Shown here: piece after piece, positions 11,355-23,263 of the stretch
How the letters are laid out: every line of letters starts with the position of its first letter
Position numbering within the stretch: position 1 is the stretch's first letter
Assembly (NCBI RefSeq): GCF_000149955.1
Contig: NC_030994.1
Location: 1,785,815-1,849,814, forward strand
Origin: Fusarium oxysporum f. sp. lycopersici 4287
Taxonomy: Eukaryota; Ascomycota; Sordariomycetes; Hypocreales; Nectriaceae
Length of the DNA stretch: 64,000 bases
Direction of reading: 5' to 3'
Position numbers and translations under genes: made by a program
Notes under the pieces: model-generated
What the model was told of the DNA's origin: nothing
The model's input: the letters and a program-made list of their open reading frames with translations, nothing else
The model's database searches: none

Positions 11355-14300
11355 TCACAAAGTCCAGACAGGCGCCTTCATCAGAACTTGTCTTCCTCGT
11401 ACTTCCAACGCCATAAATCCTGCGAATCGCACCCTGTTCGAGTCCTTCGGCAGGGCCGCTACAAAAGTGTCCTTGTCAGCATCCTTCCTTGCGCTCTTTG
11501 AAGCATCGTTACCCTCCCCGCTCTCGGGCGGGGCTGCATTATTCAACGTACCAGTCTTAGCTTTGCCGCTCTTTTCATCGTCGCCGTCCTTGTCGTCGCC
11601 CTCTCCCTCTCCCTTCTGAGCCTCCAAGACTGGCAAGGCCGCCTTTTCAACTTCCATTACATGCGGCTGGACGATCTCTCCAGGTAACGGGTAGGTAATG
11701 GCCACATCCCGACTCTCCAGGGGGAGGTTGGCTGCAATGCCCACCGCAAGCTCCACGATCATCGATGCGCTACCATCCACGCCAGGTGGTGGCGGGTTGC
11801 AAAGGAACTGGTAAAGACAGCTTGTCAGGGATGCCGTTGACTTGGCGATAAATGCATTGCGATTATCGTTCGCAGCTGGTGAGTTAAGCTGTCGGTGCAA
11901 ACCGTCCAATGATGTCATCCGCCAGCTCACAATCTTGTTCGTCAGGGCGTCGAACTCTTCCTGACTAGTCAAAGTATGCGTGTTGCTTCGAATGCCCAGC
12001 TCAATCTCCTTGAGAGATTGGCTCAGCTGCGCATCCAGTCCAGGGTGAAAACACTTGTTGAACACCTCCTCCATGATCCAGCGTGAGATGACAGCGCGTC
12101 CAATAGCTGTCATCTCAGCCTTTCCCGTCTTGAGTGCTTCTGTGCTGACATACTTGTCAAGCCATTGCGGCACGCACCGCCAATCTTTTCGAATGTTGAA
12201 CGAAAGGTTGTTAATGGCACCATTGAGTCGGTTGAATCGTGTCGAGTATTCACTGTCATCGAGAGCGGTACGCGATTGCGACATGCGCTGGTTGGCGACT
12301 GCATTCTGGAGGTGCACGATTTGACCATTGAGCGCCTCAATCTGTCCCTTGCCATCAAAGTAGAGTCTCTTGACGTTCTTGTACTTAGTTACTGCAAACA
12401 ATCAGTATGCTGTACTCACTGCGCCTAGGCAGAGATTCTTCCGGTCTGTACTTACACAGGTCCTTGAAAGACTTGTCATTTTCGCCAGCCTCGGCGGGGA
12501 CTGCAGATACTGGCTGGGGGCTGTCCCTTCCTTGATCCACGGTTTGACCCTCATACGGAGATGGGCGATCGCCACGGTAGGCCGGTGAGTTGCCAGCCGA
12601 CTGTGGCGGCACGGGAGGCAGCGGGTTCATGTTGTTCATAGAGTTGGCGGGACGGTAAGTGGGGGGCGGGCCACCGGGGACATCGGCCTGCCCACGCAAT
12701 TTATCGGAGTCAGGACGGCGCGCGGATGGAGGTCCTCCGGTCGGTGGTGCCATACCGGGTTGCTGCGGTTGGGTAGTTGTTTGTTGAGCAGGAGGAAGGC
12801 TCGGGGTTGAACCTTGATTCTGTATATACAGGGCGTGGTTCACAGCGGGAGAGTTGGTTGCTGATTGCAGTTTGGCCGAACGCTGGTCCGAGTCGGCGAT
12901 GGGCGATTCATGCGAGAACTGATAGAATTGTTTTCAGGGTTCTGAAAATGTGGCGCTGGCGCCCAAGTGTGCGGGAGCTGAATCCTAAGAACTCCCACCT
13001 TGATTACACACCACTGGTGATAATTGGCCTCGCTCGCTGAGAGGTATGAAAAACCCGAAAAGTGTTGTACAGAAAGGCCCAGTGCCAAGACTCTGTCTAA
13101 AAGTTGATTGTTGCTGGTCGTACACGTTCGTCTCGTAACCGCTTTGTGGTTGTTGGTCCTCCGTATGTACCTGAATGTGGGTTTGCGGCTGCTGTTGGTG
13201 CTGCTGCTGCTGCTGTAGCGGGGCCTGGCTCTGGTTCTGGTGATAGGCGGCGTCCTCGTAAGGCTGTTGCTGCTGCTGATGTTGCTGTTGGTCTACTTCA
13301 CCAGAAACTTGGCGAATGGTGTTGTGGAGCGAAATTCGTGAAGTCTGTGAAGGTGATGACTTGTTAGATTGATGCGCGGTATAGTGTTCATTGATATCGT
13401 CGAGACCTTGGCGAGACGAAAGCTGGGGTAAGGGGGAGCGTTGACCCTCAGGGAGCTGCTGGACCTGCTGAGGAGCTCAGCTTGAGCTGGCGGACACGGC
13501 GAGGGCGGCTAACGCCAATGGCACGGCACGGTAGCCAGAATTAACGACTAGGGCTTGGGCTTGGGCTTGGGCTAGAGATGATGAGAGGAGATTGGGTCAA
13601 GTTCTGGACTGGGCTTGACGGCTGTGGCTGGCGGAGTGCTATGCCGAGTAACAGGTAGAGCAGAGAGGTAGGCGGAGTGAGATTGGGAGTGAGATTGGGT
13701 GTTGGGCTGGGCTGAGAGAGGGGAAGAGACAAGTGAACAAACAAGATAGGAAGACTGGGGATTCAAGTTCACAACTGGTAAGGAGTAGAACTAGGGGAAC
13801 AAGAAAAACAAGGAACGATTCAGAAGAGAAAGGCGGTGGATTGCTCACCCGCTTGGAAGGCCGACGTGCAAGGCCGCCAGTATTATCGTAGGATTGGTTG
13901 TTATTGTGGCCGATGCTTATGCTATGGTGGTGCTGGCCGTCAGACGCCCCACGATTGGACCCAGAAAATATGCCCTTAATCAATTTTCGAGTCGAGCGCT
14001 TCTCAGCAGGAGCTGTTTGCTGTTGTGCTTGTGCCTGTGCTTGTGCCTGTGCTTGTGCCTGTGCTTGCTGCTGCTGCTGTTGCTGCTGTTGTAGCTGCTG
14101 GGGTGGAATTTGGCCGTAACGGTTCAGGTCCTCTACGGATGAGGTCTGGAAGTTGTAAGGCGTGGCAGCGCTATAACGGATACTCTGCGAACGGCCCAGG
14201 CCCGCGTCGTTAAATTCGCTCTGTTGCTGATGAGGATCAAATGCGACGTTAGAAAGGTTGGAACTCTGCTGCTGCTGTAATGAAGGAGGATGTTGATTAA

Positions 14301-14916
14301 TGTTAGCACCGGTTGTGCTACTGGCGGCTGAAGGCGAGCTATAGGGATGCGGCGGGGGAGGGGCGCCAGCGGAGGCGGAGGAGGGGGAGGGCAGTAACGG
14401 TAGAGAACCTTGAGGCTGCTGCTGGGGATGTTGGAGATGTAACGGCGGCTGTTGATTCTGCAGGTAGTGAGAGGGGGGAGGCGGCTGTTGTGAATCAAAG
14501 GACTCGCTCGAGCTGAAGGCGGTATTATGGGACGAGGACAAGGCTGAATGGGGGTTTATGCTGGAAGGATTGTTGGCGCTCGCATTAGCACTGGCAGCGT
14601 TGGCATTGGCACCGACCGAGTGCGACTGGCCGAAGTGGGCGCCGTGGGAGGCTGAGTCTGCCTCGTCAAGGAGTTGCTGGTGCTGCTGAACTTGATAGTG
14701 TTGATCCTGCTGGATCTGCTGCTGTTGTTGGAGCTGCTGAGCCTGGTGGCTTGGTTGACGCTGGTGGCCTGCCGCTTGAGGTGTCGCAGCACTACCGCCT
14801 GTCGGAGTCTGGCTGTTGTTCGTCGGGGTTGAAGCCGCAGGCGTCTTGGACGAGTTTCGCGGCTCACCGAGCGCATGCGATGACCGGTTGCTGTGCTTGC
14901 CGAGGAAGTTCCTCAT
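11355..14916 (-). CDS. Conserved Gln-rich protein with helical C-terminal domain, function unknown
   Basis: My best model has four exons: 13849-14916, 13012-13344, 12456-12918 and 11355-12391, giving about 966 aa. The start is the ATG at 14916 (MRNFLGKHSNRSSHALGE). Residues 1 to about 500 are disordered and rich in Gln, with poly-Q and QA repeats. A basic patch (KRSTRKLIKGIFSG) sits near 310-330. The C-terminal exon reads TKYKNVKRLYFDGKGQIEAL, then a long helical, coiled-coil-like region including KDWRCVPQWLDKY, which suggests a folded domain of about 300 residues, and an acidic Lys/Asp/Glu linker. The 64-nt last intron is secure and the 504-nt first intron is acceptable. The middle junction (12919-13011) is uncertain: another frame gives LSVQHFSGFSYLS, so an indel near 13078-13080 is possible. 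The family looks fungal; I cannot assign a function. Confidence 0.7.
14022..14100. repeat. 12-bp tandem repeat plus CTG repeat in coding DNA
   Basis: About four copies of a 12-mer (TGCTTGTGCCTG) followed by a CTG/TTG run. On the minus strand they encode an alternating Gln-Ala tract and then poly-Gln in the coiled-coil gene. The repeat is likely polymorphic in length. Confidence 0.85.
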
Positions 14917-17102
14917 ACTGCGATTGCGATTGTCGTTGCGGACGGCAGATGAGGAGGGAGTTCGGAGGAGGTAATCGCGCACAGCGAGTGTTGAGGTCGG
15001 AGAGAATGGAACAGGCGGAAGTTATGGGAGGCAGATGAGAGAGATAGAGTCCAATGCCAGCTAAGGTAGGTAGGTGAGGTAAGTCAAGTCCTGTAGGTCA
15101 CCTATCGAAATCGGGGCAGTACACCAGAGCAAGGTACTTCTTTGAGCCACCTACCTTTTTGAAGCAATGGAGGGCACCGACCGGACGGGACACGGCGCAA
15201 GCTAATTGAGCTTTCCCGTTCTGCCTGTGTCTAGGTGGGTGCCCGTGCTGAACCCGCTGCCATGGATGGGCCGTAGTGGATGTTCAGCGCCTTACTTGCT
15301 ACCCTGCTACCTATGTGCAGACCTCGTGGACACCGAACATCCATGGATCCCTGGAGAGATTGGGTAGCAGAGGGGTGATAAGGCGGATACAGTACCACTC
15401 GCTAATAATATGTCTTTGGGCTGTGTTCCGAGTTATTAACTTGATCAATTGCGCGGCTGATGCTTTTCATTCGTGTATATGGGTTTCATCTGGTCTTGAC
15501 ACGAATAAACCAAGGTCTACCTATGTTGAAAGCACAGCCTCTACTGACTATACCCTGTGGCGCTGCATTCGTATGATGATAGGCAGGCCTAGATTTTGTG
15601 ACCAAGACCCTGAACTGGATTGCGAAACGGAAAGTTACAACATGCTACCCAAGGCTGGTCATTTTTAAACGGATGGTTTGTTACCTCTTAGCATAGAACC
15701 ATGCACAAGACAACTCCAGTTGAGACAATCGGATATTAGCCAAGACCAAGACCAAGACTCCAGCAGCGTTAGCACGTTCCATGTAAATCTGCCAATCTCC
15801 TCTACTGCAGGTGACATATTCTGGAATATGTATCAACAGTTACTGTATCCACTAGCGTAGCCAATATGCACTACAACCTTTGGATTGTCAGCATCGCGTT
15901 GGTTGAGTCTTTTCTCCTCTAGACAAGTTCGTCCACTCCCAAGCTTCCCGTACATGTCAGCAATAAGCCCTCCTATGAGAGCTACATAGTAGTACTTCAA
16001 GCTTTGATCACCTCTCACTTGCGGTTCATCAACCTTTTCGGAAGTTGTCTCGGTCAGTCCTTGTTTCTTGAGCGGAGTACGCTGGCCAGACTGGCCTTGT
16101 GGACACTGGATTCTGTTGAAGGGAGGCTGTGTCTGCGGGCTGGGATCCAATACGTGATCCTGCGGTTGAAAGACGATGCCGCATATTGCCGGTTGTTTTG
16201 CTAATGATTGATGTAGTCCAACGCGATCATATCGCTATAAAGATCTCTGAGGGTATTCTATATGTTCTATCATTGATTCGTCTTATATAATGTTCGTTGC
16301 TATCCCATGAAAGCTCTACAGTCCAGTCTTTTTAACTTGTCATCTTTAATTTTGAATCTCGGTGCATCCCACAAGCCGTGCGTACCCTGGCAATTTGATA
16401 CTATGAATAGCAACTCATAAGCTTCCTGTCAGACAGGGATGTGTGTTGATCCAGTGTCGAGTGTGGCAGAACGAGAACTTCACTATGTTTCTCACGAGAA
16501 GTTAGATCTCAGTGCTGGCCGAGGTCAACATCTGAAATCCCTCTGTTCTGATGAGCTACCATGACTTGGACAGCACTACTCTTTTCAGCCTACCATATAT
16601 TACATGGTCGAGCTTGCTGACTTGAGGCTGGTTCCCAAGCGTTGTGACTGTGACACCCGAATACGTATGAGGAGACATGTATACAAGGCACCTTCCAAAT
16701 GAACAATCTATAATATGAGAACCACTTGTGGGCCATGAAATTGAAGCAAATACCGTCGCCTAACAGTACATCGTCGTATTTTGTAGGTTGAGCAAGCCCG
16801 GCCCAAAGATCATCAACGCCCATGTCTAGGGTAGGCTTAATAAGGTGAACCGTCATTCCCCAAGCCGGCGATTAATTAATTCAGCGACCATGACCTTCAT
16901 CTTTCATAATTCGGCTTCCAACCTGCGTAATGAGTCCGAGGACATTGGTATATAAATCTAAACCTTCAGAAGAAACTTCAGCGCTCTAAAAGAACTCATT
17001 CGCTTCGAACATTCACACCAACAATACCTAACTCCACCTGCTCACAGGTGATCTGACAGTTGGCCATCCACTATCACATCTGAACTCGAACAACCTGCCG
17101 TC
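14917..17102. other. Gene-poor intergenic, 2.2 kb
   Basis: This is a divergent region between the Gln-rich gene and the small Cys-rich gene. It carries GGTAGGTA-type motifs (15063-15080, 15115-15165) close to the Gln-rich gene. Short frames (15276-15668 plus, 15833-16150 minus) have no domain or consistent coding look. I see no RNA gene. Confidence 0.5.
16949..16956 (+). promoter_or_regulatory. TATA box of the small Cys-rich gene
   Basis: The sequence TATATAAA lies about 147 bases before the ATG at 17103, in an AT-rich setting. The spacing leaves a leader of roughly 110-120 bases. This suits a regulated rather than housekeeping promoter. Confidence 0.5.
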
Positions 17103-17415
17103 ATGTGCTTTGGTGCGACTTGCCCAACATGCTGTGAGTTTCTGTAATTTCCTCCACGCCAATTGAGTTTGTGAGATATTAATTGAAGCCTATCTAGCGA
17201 AGAAATCGTGGCGTGGGTGCGGTAACCACGTTCAACAAGTCTTCGACGGAGTGCCACAGACTGAATGGTGTACCTGTACTCCCAAAACCAAGATCGGCGG
17301 CAAGGAATATCCTCCTGCGGCTCCCATGCAGATTCCGGGCCTGAGTTGGATTTCTGGCATGCTTGGGGGAGGTAATCGTCAAAATCCTGGCAGTGATAAG
17401 AAGCCGGAGCTATGA
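17103..17415 (+). CDS. Small cysteine-rich conserved fungal-type protein, 82 aa
   Basis: There are two exons, 17103-17133 and 17198-17415. The 64-nt intron (GTGAGT...ATCTAG) is phase 1. The protein starts MCFGATCPTC and continues SKKSWRGCGNHV, with EWCTCTPKTKIGGKEYPP in the middle. Potential metal ligands are C2, C7, C10, C18, H21, C35 and C37, arranged as CxxC, CGxH and CxC, which looks like a compact zinc-binding unit. The tail from about 50 on is Pro/Gly-rich and looks disordered. There is no signal peptide, so it is probably intracellular. From memory, short fungal proteins with an N-terminal MCxG.TCPTC and a W-C-T-C motif are common and uncharacterised; I know of no function. A TATA box precedes it. 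Confidence 0.8.
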
Positions 17416-18113
17416 AGTTATATGGACATCATATCTCTGCCACGCTATCAATCAGCTGTTTGGATAACATGAATGCGGGGATTTGCAGGGGTGAGAGGTC
17501 CGGAAGTCGGTAGTTTGAACTTCATGACATGAAATAGGGCGTCGAGTCATATGCATAAATGCCGGGGTTGGGGTTTGGAGTATGGGGAAGTTTCAACATT
17601 GGTTGTTTGTATGGATAGTAGACGTGCGTGAGGTGTTGGACGAATTATGGGGAAGTTGTACTATGTAAATCGATATACCATAGATGAACGGGAATAGAAA
17701 TTCAAACTTTTTTTATGTCAAGATTCACAGATGCCAATTCGATGTGGATGTTATCATTGATCCTAAAAGCAGGTGGACGCGGGAATCCCCAGAATGTGGA
17801 GAAGACCTTACTCAACAGGGGACAAAGAAGCGACAACTAGATACGGATATGTAATAGAGAGACGATCAAAGGGCGTGACTGGTTATGAACTAACTTATCT
17901 CTCGGTTACGCAGCAATTCCCCCCACACGAAGTAGGCAATTCGGGCTTGGACCCGACGAGTTGGAGTCATATCGGAGCGCTTCTATCTCAGACGCCTCGT
18001 GATAAGAACCTCAATCTAGCCGGTCAATGGATAGATCACTCTCCCTCTTTCTCTTCATCAAGTGAGAGAATCAGCATCAATTAGTCAAGTTCAAACATAT
18101 CAACGTTGCTATA
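17416..18113. other. Intergenic before the P450 gene
   Basis: 3' flank of the small Cys-rich gene and promoter of the P450. A 103-codon frame (17773-18084) has no recognisable feature and ends at the P450 leader; I do not call it. Confidence 0.5.
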
Positions 18114-19873
18114 ATGTTGATACTATCACCAAGCTTCATGCTTGGAGCCGCCGCTCTCCTTGTCATTACTCATATCATTATCCGCTTGACTTCGGCTACC
18201 GCAAAGGTTCCCGGTCCCTTCGTATCCAACTTCACCTCACTTGTACTGAAATGGCACGAACTCAATGCCAACCGTACCATGTACATTCACGAGCTTCATA
18301 AGAGATATGGCCCAGTGGTCAGGGTCGCACCCAATGAGGTCTCCTTCACTTCGATTGATGCTCTCAAAGAAATTTATGGTTCCGGTGGTAGCGGATATGA
18401 CAAGACCGAGTTTTATGACCTCTTTCAAGTCTACGGCAAGCGGTAAGAACTCACATTATAGGAGTGGGATGCTGGTTCTGACTGTGCCTTGCAGAACAAT
18501 GTTCTCAACATTGGTTAAAGGCGACGTAAGTTCAGATTAGGAGCCGTGATGTTTAGTCAAACTGACCTTTTGACTAGCATGCGAAACGACGGAGGATGAT
18601 TGGCGATAGATATGCCAACAGCAACGTAATGAAGCAAGCCCCCCTGGCCGGGATACAAGAACGCTCCAAGAGGTTTGTTGAGCGTTGTGTTGACTCACCT
18701 GACAAGACGGCAGACGTATTTGTAAGTTGAGAGTTCTTCTTTTCAGGAGTATGCTAACAAACCGATATAGAGAGGTTAGTTCCGATTACGAGGAGCAGAA
18801 CCGATTGAGGAGAAAGACACAGCTGACCAAAACAGCGTTGCACGCATATGCTTGTGATTGTGTTACGCACCAGTTGTTTCACCCATATGGAAGCAACTGC
18901 CTGCAAAACAAGGACGATGAAGAAATGATGCATCAAGTTGCTGCCGATGACAGTCTTCAAAGTAAGCTCTCGTATGCCAAGGATCGCGCGTTGGAGCTCA
19001 CAAGAGAACTTAGACCGTCTGGTTCAGTACTATAGCCCGATTCTTCACCGTCTTGGATCCAGCATTCTGACTAGCTTTGCCAAACCTCGATTGATTCCCC
19101 TGGCCGACAACTTTGTGATTGAAAACGCCAAAGAAAATGGTGCGGCAGATTTCACCGTATTAAACCGGCTCAAGGAGAAGGATAGCGTCCTTGATACTAT
19201 CGACATGGCTGCCGAGTGTCTCGATCATATGGCTGCTGGCATCGATACAACCGGCGACGTTCTGTGCTTCTTAATGTGGGAACTTTCACAGCCCCGGTCG
19301 ACAAAGTATCAACGACTTCTGCGAGAAGAGTTTCGAAGCAAGCCTGACGCCCACTTTGACGAGTTGCCCATGCTAGATGCTGTCCTAAACGAGGGACTGA
19401 GATGTTTCCCCGCTATTCCGATGTCATTGCCTCGATACGTCCCCCACGGTGGCCGTGTCATTGATGGGTTCTCCTTACCCGAGAAGTCAGTTGTCAGTTG
19501 TCAGGCCCTTTCAGTTCACCGAATCAACGATCATGTCTTCCCCGAGCCGGACAAGTTCTACCCTGAAAGGTGGTTGGAAGCCGAAGGAGACGCTGACCGA
19601 CGAAGACACCAATGGGCCTTCTCCAGTGGAGGAAGAGGATGCATCGGGAAACAGTGAGTAGCTCTGCTGAGTGTAAAGAGGGAAGATGTTAATACGTGCT
19701 ATAGCCTTGCCATGGCGGAGATGAAGACCCTGCTGCGAGACGTGTATTCACGATACGAAACTGAGCCGGATGAATCAATGAAGAGCGAATCTATGGCGAT
19801 GGACGATCAACTGATATCCTCACGACCTCTCGGAAAGCGATGCCTCCTTAAATTCGTGCCTGTGAAGGGCTGA
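18114..19873 (+). CDS. Cytochrome P450 monooxygenase, 483 aa
   Basis: Membrane-anchored haem-thiolate oxygenase. Seven exons: 18114-18442, 18495-18525, 18578-18721, 18771-18774, 18836-18961, 19005-19653 and 19705-19873. All phases agree. Residues 1-25 form a hydrophobic anchor, followed by a PGP hinge (VPGPFVSNF). The I-helix oxygen-binding motif is AGIDTT (289-294), ExxR is E341-R344, PERW is 398-401, and the haem loop is FSSGGRGCIG (417-426) with C424 as iron ligand. All signature residues are present. Exon 4 is only 4 nt (AGAG). It is flanked by a GCTAAC branch site before 18770 and a CTGAC branch site before 18835, and without it the frame is lost. I cannot assign a CYP family or substrate. 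No biosynthetic partner gene is adjacent, so it is probably a stand-alone P450. Confidence 0.92.
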
Positions 19874-20546
19874 ACTATAATTCAGAGACCGCGACAACGA
19901 GTTGATGAGCATTGACGAGGAGACGGGAGCTTGATCAGGGCATCAGAATCGCGAGTAGTATACACACTAAGGGCATGTTTTATCAATACAGTGCAGTTGT
20001 CATAGATTAAAGGATGGGCTCGGCAACTCGGCGATAGGGGATGTCAAAAGCTCAAACAACTTCAGCTGAGGGAAGAGAGTATTTCTACCACGTATGTAAG
20101 AGAAACTCACAATCAAAAACCACCTCAAACAACAACAGATCGTGATTGCATTCGTTGGTTGGAGTTTGTGGCTTTTAAATCCGAATACACCGATGTCGTA
20201 TTTGTCATTCTCCGACTGCATCCCCGAAATCACAACATGAAAAAGGCAACCATCCAACCATCCAATCCATCAACTCGATGCGAGTGCGTTGCGTTTGCCT
20301 GGCTTGCACGTGTACAGTGTGAGGAAAACTCGGTATTGGAAGGGCTTGGCAGTTGAAGCATGCCCTGGGACAGAGGCTCCCCCACCTGGCGAAGCGAGCT
20401 GTGCAACAGTGGATCACTACCTGGGATGAGCGCTACGAACCCGGTCAGGCGCTGAAAGTACAGTGATTGATCATCTGCCTCGTCACTGCTGGAATCAAAC
20501 ATGGAACCTCACTCAGATTTTAGTTAAAGTTTTCTTGCTACCTAAG

Positions 20547-20599
<53 letters not shown>

Positions 20600-21583
20600 G
20601 TTTCAAACTTCGGAAAAATCAGTCTTTGTAACTTCTTTGTTGGCAACCTATTATCAAAAATAGTCTCACACGGTATCTCTACTACTAATATGGGCCATTC
20701 TTTGACAGTTTTGACCACAACATCAAAGGTACCTATTGGTTCTTCTGATGTTGGGTGACCTGGGCTGTCTGAATCTGAGGTTGTGTCAGGTTTTTTTGCC
20801 GCCTGCCCCATTCTTTAGCGTCCCTTCCGGGCTTCCAAAAAAACAAAAATCCCGGTCGGCCCTAACGTCGCCCCTCCCTCCTTCCTTCTTAACTCACCTG
20901 GTTGCTCCTCTTTTGCATTTTTTCTCTTCTTCTCCTCAACATCACACTCTGCATCTCATCGAGACAGCAAATCTTAACTCAACTCACCGAGCGCCCCTGA
21001 ACCCATCGCGCCAAGCGCATCTCACTCTCATACTTGCCTGTTGACTCTTCCGGTCGCAGCGCGCATCGCCTACCTGACTTCCCCGCCACTCATACCTGGC
21101 TCACGAACTTCGCATCGTTAATAGTGTAGTGTTGGCCTTGGAGCACCCTCTTCGCCGGTCTTCGCTTGCTCCCTACGAAATCGGACCTCCCGAACACATA
21201 TATCCGCCGAACCACACTGCTGTTTATGTATCAGCACGACCAGCTCTCCGTCTTCAGACACCTCTTCAAGCTGCAGTTATTTCGCATACCGCGAAAGCCT
21301 TGTAGCCCCGACATCAGTTCCGACGGTTGAAATCTAGAGACACCATTGTCGTCTATGCATCACCACCAGCATCCGATCATACATCCGGTCTGCCACATGT
21401 CAATCAAAAATCATCAAGAGCACTGAAACCTTCCTTGCTCCGCCCACCCTCAAGTCATCTTCTGCTACCAAGTCTATACATGACATCCTCGTCATCTTAC
21501 GACTCTATCAACCACTAGCCTCGCTCACCCGCCTTGCCCTGTCAACTCTATCTTTCAGACAGTAATTACTCAATACCGCCACC
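19874..21583. other. Intergenic: P450 3' flank and TIF5 promoter/leader
   Basis: Contains the AGT microsatellite listed separately. From about 20860 to 21583 it is markedly pyrimidine-rich, typical of a long leader of a strongly expressed fungal gene. I see no coding region. Confidence 0.6.
20549..20594. repeat. AGT trinucleotide microsatellite
   Basis: About fifteen uninterrupted AGT units lie in non-coding DNA about 1 kb upstream of TIF5. It is probably length-variable. Confidence 0.95.
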
Positions 21584-22908
21584 ATGGCTCTCGTCAACGT
21601 TCGTCGCGATGTCAGCGATGCTTTCTATCGTTACAAGATGGAGCGTCTGCAGACCAAGATTGAAGGTAAAGGAAACGGTATCAAGACCGTCGTCGTCAAC
21701 CTGAGCAGCGTTGCTGCCTCTCTTGCCCGCCCTGGTTCTTATGTCATTAAGTACTTTGGTTTTGAGCTTGGTGCTCAGACCAACATTGATCCCAAAGACG
21801 ACCGTTGGATCATCAACGGTGCTCACGATGCCCCCAAGCTTCAGGATCACCTCGATGGGTTCATCAACAAGTTCGTCCTCTGCAAGAAATGCAAGAACCC
21901 CGAGACCGATGTTGTCATCAAGGATGATCGTATCCTGCTTGACTGCAAAGCCTGCGGTCAGCGTACCGATGTCGACATCCGCCTGAAGCTCAGTGGCTTT
22001 ATCCTCAAGAACCAGCCCAAGAAGGGCAAGAAGGACAAGGCCGAGCGCAGGGCTGCCAAGAAGGCTCGACAGAACGGCAATGCTGCCAACGGCACCAATG
22101 GTCAGAATGGTGCTGGCAGTGATGAGGCATCTGAGAACGGCTCAAACGATAACGGCGACGAGGACGTTGGCAGTGACGACGAGTTCCAAAAGGTTGCGGC
22201 AGAGGCCGCCGAAGCCGCTCAGGAGAACGAAGTCAAGGAGCATGAATGGGCTGTTGACATGAGCGAGGAAGCCGTCAAGGCCCGTCAGGCCTCTCTCCCC
22301 GGCGAGTTCAAGCAGAAGCTCAATATTGGCGATGATGATGATGAAGAAGGCGAGGGTGGCCCCACCATCTACGATGAGCTTGGCGACTGGATCCAGTCCC
22401 AGGCCGAGGAAAAGGGCAGCGTTGACAAGGTCGAATCCATCGACATCTATGTCAAGGCCAAGGAGTTTGGTATCGAAGGCAAGCATCGTAGTGTTCTTGT
22501 TCTTGTCCAAACCATCTTCGATAAGAACATTGTTGCCCAAATTCCCAAGCGTGCTAGCATGCTCAAGCAGGTATGTTTAATTCGTTTTTTTTAACGAAGC
22601 ATCCATGTACTAATGTGCAACAGTTTGTTACCTCTGAGCGTCACGAGAAGGCTCTTCTCGGCGGAACCGAACGTCTCGTCGGTACTCTGGCCGCCGACCA
22701 CCCCGAGATGTTCCAGTCTATCGTCAAGATTCTCCAGCTCTACTACCACTATGACCTGATCAGCGAGGAGGTCGTGACCAAATGGGGATCCAAGGCTAGC
22801 AAGAAGTACACTGACATCTCCACCTCCAAGAAGGTTCGCAAGGCTGCTGAGCCTTTCTTGACCTGGCTTGCCGAGGCTGATTCGGAGGAGTCTTCTGACG
22901 AGGAGTAA
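21584..22908 (+). CDS. TIF5: Translation initiation factor eIF5 (GTPase-activating protein for eIF2)
   Basis: eIF5 triggers GTP hydrolysis on eIF2 at start-codon recognition. There are two exons, 21584-22570 and 22624-22908, with a 53-nt phase-0 intron (GTATGT...AACAG). The product is 423 aa. The ATG sits in a very strong context (GCCACCATGG). The N-terminal domain includes the catalytic-arginine region ([19 protein letters not shown]; Arg near residue 14 in known eIF5). A C2-C2 zinc finger follows (CKKCKNPET at about 104, CKACGQRT at about 126). Residues 145-240 are a charged Lys then Asp/Glu linker. The C-terminal W2/HEAT domain ends with acidic-aromatic boxes ([17 protein letters not shown]) that bind eIF2beta and eIF3c. 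Nothing odd is seen. Confidence 0.97.
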
Positions 22909-23263
22909 AATCCTGTTTATGTAGTCTTTCTTCCCGTGTGGTACTTGATTTGCTTAGTGCCTTGTGTGTTTTGCGGGCAGGCTTCTGTGGTGCATTGTTG
23001 CATTCACTTTGTCGACAGCTCAGTGCAGCCTGTGCTCTTTGATGCTCAGATAGTTTAATTCTATTGTTGGTCTTTTACCCGAAACCTGATGTTTCTGATG
23101 TGCTCTGCCTCTGTGACAGCGCAAGAGACAGTGAAATGCTTGTGGTTGATGACTAGTTCACACAAAATATGGGAACATCGCTTTGCCCATTGCCAGTTCA
23201 CCTGAGACTGGTCTACAAGTACAGATAATTCACACAGTTATTTCGACATGCTCCATCTCAGTA
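22909..23263. other. Intergenic, convergent 3' ends of TIF5 and the THOC1 fusion gene
   Basis: Holds two 3' untranslated regions facing each other. Nothing else is seen. Confidence 0.6.

Noticed and set aside
15833..16150. 105-codon minus-strand frame that might be a gene relic
   Set aside because: No recognisable family, no start context and no matching neighbour exon. It is too weak to list as a feature.
18114..19873. P450 as part of a secondary-metabolite gene cluster
   Set aside because: Neighbours are a small Cys-rich protein and eIF5. No synthase, transporter or pathway regulator is nearby.
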